Origin: Collimonas antrihumi
Lineage (GTDB): Bacteria > Pseudomonadota > Gammaproteobacteria > Burkholderiales > Burkholderiaceae_D
Reading direction: 5' to 3'
DNA: 64,000 nucleotides
NCBI RefSeq assembly: GCF_018304965.1
Contig: NZ_JAGQED010000004.1
Coordinates: forward strand, 62,001-126,000
Shown here: one piece after another, positions 46,671 to 54,112 of the stretch
Layout: every line of letters starts with the position of its first letter
How positions within the stretch are numbered: the first letter of the stretch is position 1
Notes under the pieces: generated by a model
What the model saw: the letters and a program-made list of their open reading frames with translations, nothing else
The model's database searches: none
What the model was told of the DNA's origin: nothing
Translations under genes and position numbers: made by a program

Positions 46671-47587
46671 GCGTCCATTTAAAATGGCGAAAGCTCGGAC
46701 TAATTTTTTGCCCATCCGGTGAAACCGACTGGATGCAATCGCATGCGGCGGTTCCGATTGCCGAGAGTTTAGGTGAAAACTTATTCAAGATTTATTTTAG
46801 CTCACGCGATAAGTTTAATAGGAGCTATACGGGCTATGTGATAGTCGACATTGATCGTCCCAATCAGATTCTTGACCTGTCTACTAAAGCGGTTCTAGTT
46901 CCAGGAGAGCTTGGTGAGTTTGATGATAGTGGTGCAATGGCAACTTGGCTTACCTTGCATCACGGCAAAAAATCTCTTTATTACATCGGATGGAATCTGG
47001 GTGTAACCGTTCCTTTCCGTAACTCAATAGGCTTATCCGTCAGCACCCAAGGTGATGGGTTTACTCGTTACTCAAATGGGCCAATCATTGACCGCTCTGT
47101 GCACGAGCCTCATTTCAGCGCGAGCTGTTGCGTTTTGCCGGGAGATGAGTTTTGGCGTATGTGGTACCTGTCATGTACAGGTTGGAGAATGCGCGAAGGT
47201 AAACCTGAGCACAAATATCACATAAAGTATGCTGAATCTCCCGATGGAATAAGCTGGCGAAGAGATGGGATTGTTGCCATCGATTTTGCAAATGATCAGG
47301 AATACGCAATCTCTCGGCCGTCGGTGATTCATGACGGTGACCGTTGGAGGATGTGGTACTCCTTTCGTGGCCGGTCTTATCGTATTGGATATGCAGAGTC
47401 TTATGATGGACGACAGTGGAAACGGCTTGACAGTCAGGTAGGCATCGACGTTTCCCCTACTGGGTGGGATTCGGAGATGATCGAATACCCGTTTGTTTTC
47501 GACCACGAAGGAAGTCGCTACATGCTATACAACGGCAATGGTTACGGCCGAACGGGCTTTGGCCTAGCAGTATTGGAGCACAGTTAA
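46667..47587 (+). CDS. Uncharacterised five-bladed beta-propeller protein (GH32/43/68-like)
   Basis: A 306-residue protein with repeated beta-propeller blades: FWRMWYLSCTGWRMREGK, HIKYAESPDGISWRRDG, RWRMWYSFRGRSYRIGYAES and YMLYNGNGYGRTGFGLAVL. This WRMWYS / YAES-DG-W repeat pattern is that of glycoside hydrolases such as families 32, 43 and 68, or related glycosyltransferases. No signal peptide is seen, so it should stay in the cytoplasm, which is unusual for a hydrolase in an export locus. The sequence does not tell whether it is catalytic. It overlaps the acyltransferase by four bases and the next gene by one (TAATG). Base composition begins to fall here. Confidence 0.7.
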   Translation: MSVHLKWRKLGLIFCPSGETDWMQSHAAVPIAESLGENLFKIYFSSRDKFNRSYTGYVIVDIDRPNQILDLSTKAVLVPGELGEFDDSGAMATWLTLHHGKKSLYYIGWNLGVTVPFRNSIGLSVSTQGDGFTRYSNGPIIDRSVHEPHFSASCCVLPGDEFWRMWYLSCTGWRMREGKPEHKYHIKYAESPDGISWRRDGIVAIDFANDQEYAISRPSVIHDGDRWRMWYSFRGRSYRIGYAESYDGRQWKRLDSQVGIDVSPTGWDSEMIEYPFVFDHEGSRYMLYNGNGYGRTGFGLAVLEHS

Positions 47588-47961
47588 TGGCGCGCTTTAT
47601 CGATTATTTCTATATTTTGGCAACGATAGCTTTCACGGTTTACGGGCAACTGATTCTTAAGTGGCGTATCGGACAACTGGGGCCGCTTCCGGCAGACTTG
47701 CTGGAGAAACTGAAATTCTTGATTTCGCTCCTCCTCGACCCGGCGATCTTTTCTGGCTTTGCCGCGGCATTCCTGGCTTCGCTTGCATGGATGGCTGCAA
47801 TGACAAAGTTTGATCTGAGTCATGCTTACCCATTCATGAGTTTGAATTTCGTAGTAGTGCTTCTGCTCAGTGGGTGGCTCTTGAGCGAACCGTTGACGCT
47901 TCAAAAAGCGGTGGGCGTGGGATTGATTGTATTGGGAACGGTGGTGGCAGCCCGCGGTTAA
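47587..47961 (+). CDS. Small multidrug/EamA-like four-helix membrane protein
   Basis: A 124-residue protein with four predicted membrane helices (FIDYFYILATIAFTVYGQLI, ISLLLDPAIFSGFAAAFLAS, HAYPFMSLNFVVVLLLSGWL, VGVGLIVLGTVVAA). The size and the pattern around AYPFMSLNFVVVLLLSGWLL resemble SMR/EamA half-proteins such as ArnE and ArnF, which move undecaprenyl-phosphate aminoarabinose across the membrane. It overlaps the propeller gene (TAATG). A flippase for the lipid-linked sugar made by the GT2 enzyme is the best guess; a drug exporter is the alternative. Confidence 0.75.
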   Translation: MARFIDYFYILATIAFTVYGQLILKWRIGQLGPLPADLLEKLKFLISLLLDPAIFSGFAAAFLASLAWMAAMTKFDLSHAYPFMSLNFVVVLLLSGWLLSEPLTLQKAVGVGLIVLGTVVAARG

Positions 47962-48049
47962 CTCTCTGATTGATAGCGGTGGTCATCCAATATGTGGTTG
48001 CTCACAGTTCCGATTGCTACGGCAGCGATATGTTTATTTTTTGAGTCAC

Positions 48050-48057
48050 GGCGGTAG
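48050..48057 (+). promoter_or_regulatory. ops-like core 8-mer
   Basis: GGCGGTAG matches the core of the RfaH-recruiting ops element, but the following bases ATC do not match the usual CGT. It lies in the 292-base gap before the WecE gene. An eight-base match can arise by chance. Confidence 0.2.
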
Positions 48058-48115
48058 ATCATGGTGCCGAGCGTTTTCCACGGTTTTGAGTAGTCGGTGG
48101 CGGAGTGCCAGCCGA

Positions 48116-48143
48116 TTGATTATCTAAAAAATTGTACTAATAC
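48116..48143 (+). promoter_or_regulatory. Candidate sigma70 promoter before wecE
   Basis: TTGATT (48116-48121) and TAATAC (48138-48143) have a 16-base spacer and lie in an AT-rich patch about 110 bases before the WecE start. The gap from 47962 to 48253 contains no other gene. Confidence 0.45.
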
Positions 48144-48253
48144 ACCATTTTTATATGGTGCCATTTGATGTTTTGTTTGCCCAGATGCCGAATTGCGAGT
48201 CGCTCGACTGTCTCGCTGGCTGGGCACCGAGATTTGAAGACCTGGGAGGTGTG

Positions 48254-49393
48254 GTGAGTAATGAAAAAATCCGGTTCAATCGGCCGTATATGACCGGCAA
48301 GGAGCAGCAATACATTACCGAGGCCAAGTTTGGGAACATGCTGGCTGGCGATGGTCCGTTCACGAAGCGTTGTCATCGCTGGATTGAAGAAAAGACTGGC
48401 TGTGCCAAGGCGCTACTTACTCATTCCTGTACAGCTGCACTCGAAATGGCTGCATTGCTGCTGGATATCAAGCCAGGTGACGAAGTCATCATGCCTTCCT
48501 ATACCTTTGCGTCCACCGCCAACGCGTTTGCCTTGCGCGGGGGAATACCGGTGTTTGTAGATATTCGGGAAGATACGCTGAATTTGGATGAGCGGTTGAT
48601 TGAAGCGGCCATTACTCCACGCACGAAAGCAATCGTGCCAGTGCATTATGCCGGAGTGGCATGTGAAATGGACTCCATCATCGACATTGCACGTCGGCAC
48701 GGACTGGTGGTGGTGGAAGATGCTGCCCAAGGTGTTATGGCGAGCTACAAGGGACGCGCACTAGGTAGTATTGGAGACTTGGGAGCCTTCAGTTTTCATG
48801 AGACCAAGAACGTGATTTCCGGTGAGGGTGGTGCACTGCTGGTGAACGCCCCCGAACTGGCGTTGCGTGCTGAGATCATTCGAGAAAAAGGCACTGATCG
48901 AGGCCGCTTCTTTCGGGGCGAAGTGGACAAATACACTTGGCAAGAGGTAGGCTCGTCCTTCCTGCCTGGCGAGCTCATTGCCGCTTTCCTGTGGGCTCAA
49001 TTGGAAGAGGCGCACGCTATCACGGTCCGGCGCTTAGCTAGCTGGGAATACTATCACGCAGCACTTGCTTCGCTTGAGACTAAAGGTGTATTGCGTCGGC
49101 CCATAATCCCCGAGGACTGTCAGCACAACGCGCATATGTACTATGTGCTGCTTGCTCCTGAGGTAGACCGGCAAGCGATGTTGGATGAAATGAAGCGAAA
49201 TGGGATTTATTCGGTGTTTCACTATGTGCCGCTGCATAGTTCGCCGGCAGGCAGCAGATTAGGAAAAACGATTGGAGATATGGCGGTAACAAATTCAACC
49301 AGTGAACGATTGATGCGTCTTCCACTGTGGGTTGGATTGTCTGAGTCTAATATAGATACAGTAACAAATACCATCAAAAAGATATTGGCGTGA
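48254..49393 (+). CDS. wecE: dTDP-4-amino-4,6-dideoxygalactose transaminase (WecE/RffA)
   Basis: A PLP aminotransferase that converts dTDP-4-keto-6-deoxyglucose to dTDP-Fuc4N. Long stretches match E. coli WecE: LTHSCTAALEMAALLLDIKP, GDEVIMPSYTFASTANAFAL, VPVHYAGVACEMDSIIDIA, VVVEDAAQGVMASYKGRALG, and the PLP lysine in FSFHETKNVISGEGG. The GTG at 48254 with GGGAGG just upstream gives 379 residues, close to the E. coli length; the ATG at 48155 would add 33 residues with no family counterpart. RmlB in the same locus supplies the substrate. The usual wecA-type enterobacterial common antigen genes are absent. Confidence 0.92.
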   Translation: MSNEKIRFNRPYMTGKEQQYITEAKFGNMLAGDGPFTKRCHRWIEEKTGCAKALLTHSCTAALEMAALLLDIKPGDEVIMPSYTFASTANAFALRGGIPVFVDIREDTLNLDERLIEAAITPRTKAIVPVHYAGVACEMDSIIDIARRHGLVVVEDAAQGVMASYKGRALGSIGDLGAFSFHETKNVISGEGGALLVNAPELALRAEIIREKGTDRGRFFRGEVDKYTWQEVGSSFLPGELIAAFLWAQLEEAHAITVRRLASWEYYHAALASLETKGVLRRPIIPEDCQHNAHMYYVLLAPEVDRQAMLDEMKRNGIYSVFHYVPLHSSPAGSRLGKTIGDMAVTNSTSERLMRLPLWVGLSESNIDTVTNTIKKILA

Positions 49394-49511
49394 CCACGGT
49401 AGTACAGTGAAGGGGGGAGAATCACCGATTAAATGTAGTAGTTCTGAGATCCCCTTCAAATTCAGTCTTCCATCGCTACCATAAAATAGCGGTACTTTGG
49501 ACGAATTAAAA

Positions 49512-49699
49512 ATGAAGAGCTTACGGAAGCCAACATACACAACTGTCAAGTAGCTTGCCATTAAACGCATTTCTGACGGGCACGCGATTGCGACGGCAAA
49601 GGAGCTTGGTCTGAGGGATCCGGCATTGCGCAATGGGATCAAGGCTGGGGGGGCGAAGGTAAGCTCGCAGGTGCCGGCAGCACGGTGGTTACTCCTGAA
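49512..49699 (+). pseudogene. IS3-family transposase OrfA remnant
   Basis: Translation gives MKSLRKPTYTTVK, a TAG stop, then LAIKRISDGHAIATAKELGL and RDPALRNGIKAG, and after a frame change within the G run near 49647-49655, GKLAGAGSTVVTPE. This follows the N-terminal helix-turn-helix of IS3-group OrfA proteins, which typically read YTTEFKE..AVKR..DG..IA.VAKELG....TLRNWVKA..GKLNG.G.KVVTPE. The tryptophan of LRNW is replaced by Gly. An internal stop codon, a frameshift and missing downstream OrfB show that it is dead. No intact inverted terminal repeats could be recognised. Confidence 0.8.
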
Positions 49700-49796
49700 G
49701 GGGGGAGAGCGAAATTATAAAAAAGTAGTGGCTGTTTTAGAGCAGTGTGGTTGGAAATAGTGCATCGGAACTGGAGACCGTATACGCAGCGTTTTA

Positions 49797-49845
49797 CCGG
49801 ATATATGTGTGTTCGCCGGATATATGCGTTCACCGGATATGTCTG
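49797..49845 (+). repeat. Three irregular CCGGATAT repeats
   Basis: CCGGATATATGTGTGTTCG, CCGGATATATGCGTTCA and CCGGATATGTCTG begin at 49797, 49816 and 49833. The third unit is shortened. It lies between the IS remnant and the AT-rich gene block. Confidence 0.6.
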
Positions 49846-50267
49846 TATTGCATTTCTCTTATGTGGTACCGATCTGGTCAGGTTTTTTATTTCTCGCTCC
49901 AATGAAAAAAGTATGATAAGAGGATTAATAGATTGTCAGTGTATTTCATCAAATCGAAAAAACGAATCACGCAACGTTTGACAAGCGATTATTTCAGCGA
50001 GGATGCAGAATTGAATATCATATTTTTATTTTAATTTCTCGATAAAAAGTAATGTTTCAGCAGTACGCTGATCGTTTGCTACATTCCCCTGATGTACGTA
50101 TTAATGTTATTATTTTTTTAAATTAATTTTAAAATAAGAAATATTTATTTTCTATTTTATCTTTCGCATAAAAAAATAACCCATATATATTCACGTCGCT
50201 AGTGAATATGTGGTGATTATATTTTTATTCCGAATTTATTTATAGTTATATTCATGAATATTGCCGA

Positions 50268-51959
50268 ATGCACATTAAATCCCCTTCTCTATATCTGCAG
50301 GTAGTACTACGGATTATCATCGCCACTGTAATATTGACATTTTCCCTTGGGTTGTTGGTTCCAATATATTCGGATGAAATAGCCATTCATTTGGCAAAGT
50401 CACGATTTTTTTTCGAAAATGGCTTACTTATTAATTTGTTTCCGCAGTGCAATAATTATTTAACTGCTCAAATTCCTTTTACCTGGTATCCAGCGGCTAT
50501 ATTTTATGGGGTGGTTTATGGCATTCCCTATTCCGGTTTTGGCGGACTTGGTTTGCGTTTGATAGGAGTTGTTCTTGGACTATGCTGGCTATTTATTCTG
50601 TGGGTTTGGGTTGGAAAATTGGTTCAAGGAACCGTAGCCAGAATCGTCGTGCGGACATTGGTTATTTCTTTTAATGGGCTTGGGGTACTGCCGTTCGTTC
50701 TAATTTTAGCGCGATCTGAGCAAGTACTTTTACTGTGTTTGGCTCTATATTGCATGTTTTCATTATTTTGGCGGATGGGAGATTCTGAGAGCATTCGTGT
50801 AAAGGTTTTGAAAATATTTTTATTTATCTTGTTGACATCAGTTTTTTATTACACACACCCTAAAGCCATATTTTTTTTTCCTCTTGTGATTGTTTCTGCA
50901 TTTCTGATTTTTCAAAAAGGAAAATTTTATATAAACTTTTTGATCGCAATTTTAATCGGACTAGCGACTTATCAAGGATTGCAACAAGCCAAAAATATTG
51001 CCTCTGACTGTAGAGAGGCACCTCTTGTAGCCCATGCGCTGGCAAATAACACGCTGGATCTTCATCAATTTTTCGAGAATCGTACCGAGTTCTTTCAACA
51101 CGCTTCGGATAATCTCCGTTCTTCTTTGTGGCAAGTGCTTGATAAGGTACCTTTCCGTAACTCATATCAGTCGGGCTGGCTCCCACCTTCGAAGAATCAA
51201 CAAATTGGTGTCGGAATTCAATTTTTTGGTGACCTGATTCAAAAAAGTCTGTTTTTATTTTGTATTGGGCTGATAGGTGTATTTATTGTTCAATTGATTC
51301 AACAAGCACTTAGTCGTCGCATTCGTCCAAAAGCGTTATTAGCATCTGCGATAGTTTTCGGTTTGCTAGTTCATGGCACGATATATAACATGAGCACCTG
51401 GCATTTCTATACTCCAGGATTGATTGTTCCCATATTCATATTGTTTTTCCTGCTTCTACTTCCAGATAATATCGAACCAAATGCGAAATGGGTATTTGCA
51501 AGTTATGGCCTTGCTGCTTACTGGATGGCATTGGCATTAGTTAGCATGGGTATCCTGTTGTATCTAACATTGCCACGTCTTATTGAAATAGCCGATGATG
51601 ATAAATACTTGATTTCTGACCAACCCCTTTCAGTACCGATTTTCCTTGGCGAAAGACGTAGAGAAGAATTGCTGTCTCTTGCTCGCAGGTGTGATATTGA
51701 CCCGATTCACACTGAGCGTCTTGTGGTTGATGGCGTCGCATATCTGGAACTTAAAAATCAGAGAGAACCAATCAATGTGCTCTATGTGTCTGACTATGGT
51801 TTTGGCATGGACGTCAGTCGCAATCTTGGGGCTTATTTAGCACGAATGAATAGCGATGGCGTTCTGTCAAGATGTGATTATTTGCCAGAAATGATGCGTA
51901 AAAATGCAATTACGTCTGGCGGTATGTGTTGCATTTCAAGACGTACATGGTCTAAATGA
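50268..51959 (+). CDS. GT-C-like integral membrane glycosyltransferase candidate
   Basis: A 563-residue polytopic membrane protein, roughly ten to twelve hydrophobic helices, AT-rich unlike the cassette before it. The first helix is followed by VPIYSDEIAIHLAKSRFFF, placing an Asp36-Glu37 pair in the first periplasmic loop as in GT-C enzymes such as ArnT that use polyprenyl-phosphate sugars. The region from about 440 on is a soluble tail (PLSVPIFLGERRREELLSLA, INVLYVSDYGFGMDVSRNLG). No close family name is recognised. It could transfer the sugar flipped by the small transporter to LPS or a protein in the periplasm; it may instead be an oligosaccharide-processing protein of other kind. Confidence 0.6.
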   Translation: MHIKSPSLYLQVVLRIIIATVILTFSLGLLVPIYSDEIAIHLAKSRFFFENGLLINLFPQCNNYLTAQIPFTWYPAAIFYGVVYGIPYSGFGGLGLRLIGVVLGLCWLFILWVWVGKLVQGTVARIVVRTLVISFNGLGVLPFVLILARSEQVLLLCLALYCMFSLFWRMGDSESIRVKVLKIFLFILLTSVFYYTHPKAIFFFPLVIVSAFLIFQKGKFYINFLIAILIGLATYQGLQQAKNIASDCREAPLVAHALANNTLDLHQFFENRTEFFQHASDNLRSSLWQVLDKVPFRNSYQSGWLPPSKNQQIGVGIQFFGDLIQKSLFLFCIGLIGVFIVQLIQQALSRRIRPKALLASAIVFGLLVHGTIYNMSTWHFYTPGLIVPIFILFFLLLLPDNIEPNAKWVFASYGLAAYWMALALVSMGILLYLTLPRLIEIADDDKYLISDQPLSVPIFLGERRREELLSLARRCDIDPIHTERLVVDGVAYLELKNQREPINVLYVSDYGFGMDVSRNLGAYLARMNSDGVLSRCDYLPEMMRKNAITSGGMCCISRRTWSK

Positions 51960-52185
51960 TTTCTCGAGCTTAAACTGCGGTGGCTTGAATCTGTCGACGT
52001 ATAAGATGATCGACGCCCTCGATTATTTCGAGAAAGCCGAAGCGGCCGCAAATCGTTTATTGAACTTGGAGTACATCACGAAAAAATTGGATGATGCAAA
52101 TTTACTGCCGACGAACGGGGCAGTCAGACTGCACGCGATACCCATCCCGGACCTAAACCTGCGTGTATGCCGGACCTACCGGTGA
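51904..52185 (+). pseudogene. Orphan coding fragment of unknown origin
   Basis: The frame encodes a segment reading GLNDFSSLNCGGLNLSTYKM, IDALDYFEKAEAAANRLLNL and EYITKKLDDANLLPTNGAV, more GC-rich than both flanks and overlapping the 3' end of the GT-C-like gene. Composition and a plausible helix suggest the tail of a former gene. I do not recognise the family. It may also be non-coding. No clear start codon or ribosome-binding site is seen. Confidence 0.3.
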
Positions 52186-52675
52186 CGGGGTAAAAACGCA
52201 AAATTATTATGCTTCTACCCCCCCCTGTGTAGCGAGTTGTGCCTGATTAAGAGGCAAAATGGCAGGCAATTTGAACTTTCCCGATTGTGGGCCTCAAACC
52301 ACCACGCTGCAACATGCTTATAGTTTGATCAGTTCGGGGAGAGTTGGAGGTAAGAGTACTCTGCGCTATCACTTATGTTGTTCACAAACCAGGCAACCTG
52401 GCTCGAATAAACCAAGGGAGCGTTGTCCGTTTGCAAAAAATTGCTGCAATGAGGGGGAGCCCAGATTATTCGGTGATAATAAAATGATAATTTTATTTGA
52501 TAATGCTATTTGATAGTCATCTGACATGTATTGTGAATCTGTTAGCCAAGGCTGCGTGTTCAAGTTATATCTTGAAAAATAGGATTCTTTCGAAGATCGT
52601 CGAGTTGGTTGCAGTCATGACGGTTGGAAGTGAATGTGTAATTTTAACTATTTAATAATGTGAAATTTGCGGAAT
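51960..52675. other. 716-base gap before wzx with no intact gene
   Basis: The left part holds the orphan fragment ending at 52185. The middle contains an 84-codon frame (52259-52513) with cysteine-rich but unrecognised sequence, not called as a gene. The right 150 bases are AT-rich leader of the wzx gene. The patchwork of GC suggests an old insertion or recombination scar. Confidence 0.6.
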
Positions 52676-54112
52676 ATGCCTTACAAAGCTCTTTTAAAAG
52701 ATTCGTTGCTTTACATCCCGGCAAAGGTTTTACCGGCTATAACGGTAATGTTTTTCATTTCATTTCTGTTTCGAAATTTATCATCTTATGACTATATCAG
52801 TTACTCTGTAATCGTGACAACAGCATTAATTTCTACCCAATTATCTACCGGATGGATAGCCAATTCAATATTGTATTATCTTCCTCAGAAAGAAAATAAG
52901 AGTAAATTTTTAGCTGATGCATTGTGTGTGATGACTTGTGCTGGAGGAATCGGATTAATTTTTGGTTCATTAATAATTGGAATTCAAAATAATTATCATC
53001 TAGTAGTTATTTTTTCATCGCTTCTTATTGTCGGTCAAATTTTATTTTACACGTTGTCATCCGTATACCAATCAAATCGCAAGATCGAAATTCAATTGAA
53101 GGCAACCGTAATTCAATGCGTAGTTCAGGCAATTTTATTGTTGATGTTATTTTTGAACGATAGTAAAAATGTGCAAAGTGCACTTCTTTCTTTCGGATTA
53201 GGATTTTTGTTTTCGTCGATATATTATTTAATTAAACTTAAAGACATATACGCAATAGAATTTCGCGCGGTTGGCGAGGGCGTGAGAAATTTAAAGAGTA
53301 CAAATATTAAAGAAATTGTCAGATATGGAGCTCCGCTGGGAGTTTGGACATGTGCAATGCTGATGATAAATTCTGTTGACAGATTTTTTTTGAAAAACAT
53401 AGCTGATGGAGTCGTTGCCGCGAGCTACCTTTCGTCTAAAGACTTGCTCGTAGGAGCGTCTGGATTGATTACTATGCCTCTGCTGATGGCATCGCATCCT
53501 CGAATACTCATGAAGGTATTCGAGAATAAACAGGAAGATGCGGAAAAAATAATTAGAAATAACATTAAAATATTAACGATCTTATTCTCGATATATTTCA
53601 CATTACTTCAGTTTTCTGGATTGTTTTTTCTAAAATTAATGTTTGGAAATAAATATTTAATGAATATAGATGTTTTGTTGATTGTTTTGTTTGGAATATA
53701 TTTTTCATGCATATCGATTTACGCACAAAAAGGTCTTGAGGTTGGAAAGAAAACCAGCTTGATGGCCATTATGGCTGGATTTTCTGCAATGATTGCAGTT
53801 GTTTTGAATTTGATATTGGTTCCTAGATTTGGCATTTTAGGGGCAGCAATTGGCTTCTCTTTGTCAAATCTTTTTTATTTGTTATGTATTTTAATAAATC
53901 CAAACAAAGGCTTGCGAATAATAATAATCCCTGTTGATTTAGTTTATCCAGTATTAATTTGGCTCGTTGGTGTCTCGATTAATATTGTTCTTAAAGGGAT
54001 GTTTCATGAAAGTGAATCATACTGGGTGAGAGGGATTTGGTTAGCGCTCTTCATGTCAGTCATCGGCGTGACTGCTATAATGTACTATAGGAAAGAAAAA
54101 ACTACAGCATGA
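52676..54112 (+). CDS. Wzx-like O-unit flippase (MATE/MOP polysaccharide exporter)
   Basis: A 478-residue inner-membrane protein with about 12 to 14 helices and few charged residues, strongly AT-rich. Opening KDSLLYIPAKVLPAITVMFF and the pattern GILGAAIGFSLSNLFYLLCI near the end fit the polysaccharide flippase family that moves undecaprenyl-diphosphate-linked repeat units outwards. The start is placed at the ATG at 52676; a TTG at 52667 would add three residues. It overlaps the polymerase gene by four bases (ATGA), which supports the Wzx/Wzy pairing. Confidence 0.85.
   Translation: MPYKALLKDSLLYIPAKVLPAITVMFFISFLFRNLSSYDYISYSVIVTTALISTQLSTGWIANSILYYLPQKENKSKFLADALCVMTCAGGIGLIFGSLIIGIQNNYHLVVIFSSLLIVGQILFYTLSSVYQSNRKIEIQLKATVIQCVVQAILLLMLFLNDSKNVQSALLSFGLGFLFSSIYYLIKLKDIYAIEFRAVGEGVRNLKSTNIKEIVRYGAPLGVWTCAMLMINSVDRFFLKNIADGVVAASYLSSKDLLVGASGLITMPLLMASHPRILMKVFENKQEDAEKIIRNNIKILTILFSIYFTLLQFSGLFFLKLMFGNKYLMNIDVLLIVLFGIYFSCISIYAQKGLEVGKKTSLMAIMAGFSAMIAVVLNLILVPRFGILGAAIGFSLSNLFYLLCILINPNKGLRIIIIPVDLVYPVLIWLVGVSINIVLKGMFHESESYWVRGIWLALFMSVIGVTAIMYYRKEKTTA

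Larger units (their letters stand above)
49394..50267. other. 874-base gap holding an IS remnant and AT-rich DNA
   Basis: The left part holds a decayed IS3-family orfA (49512-49699). A cluster of CCGGATAT repeats lies at 49797-49845. The right 400 bases are very AT-rich with no convincing gene; promoters for the gene at 50268 may lie there. Confidence 0.75.

Noticed and set aside
49295-49642. 115-codon minus-strand frame in the gap after wecE
   Set aside because: It overlaps the wecE 3' end and the transposase relic and has no recognisable motif.
52259-52513. 84-codon frame before wzx
   Set aside because: Cysteine-rich but no motif, no ribosome-binding site and atypical composition; treated as part of a scar rather than a gene.
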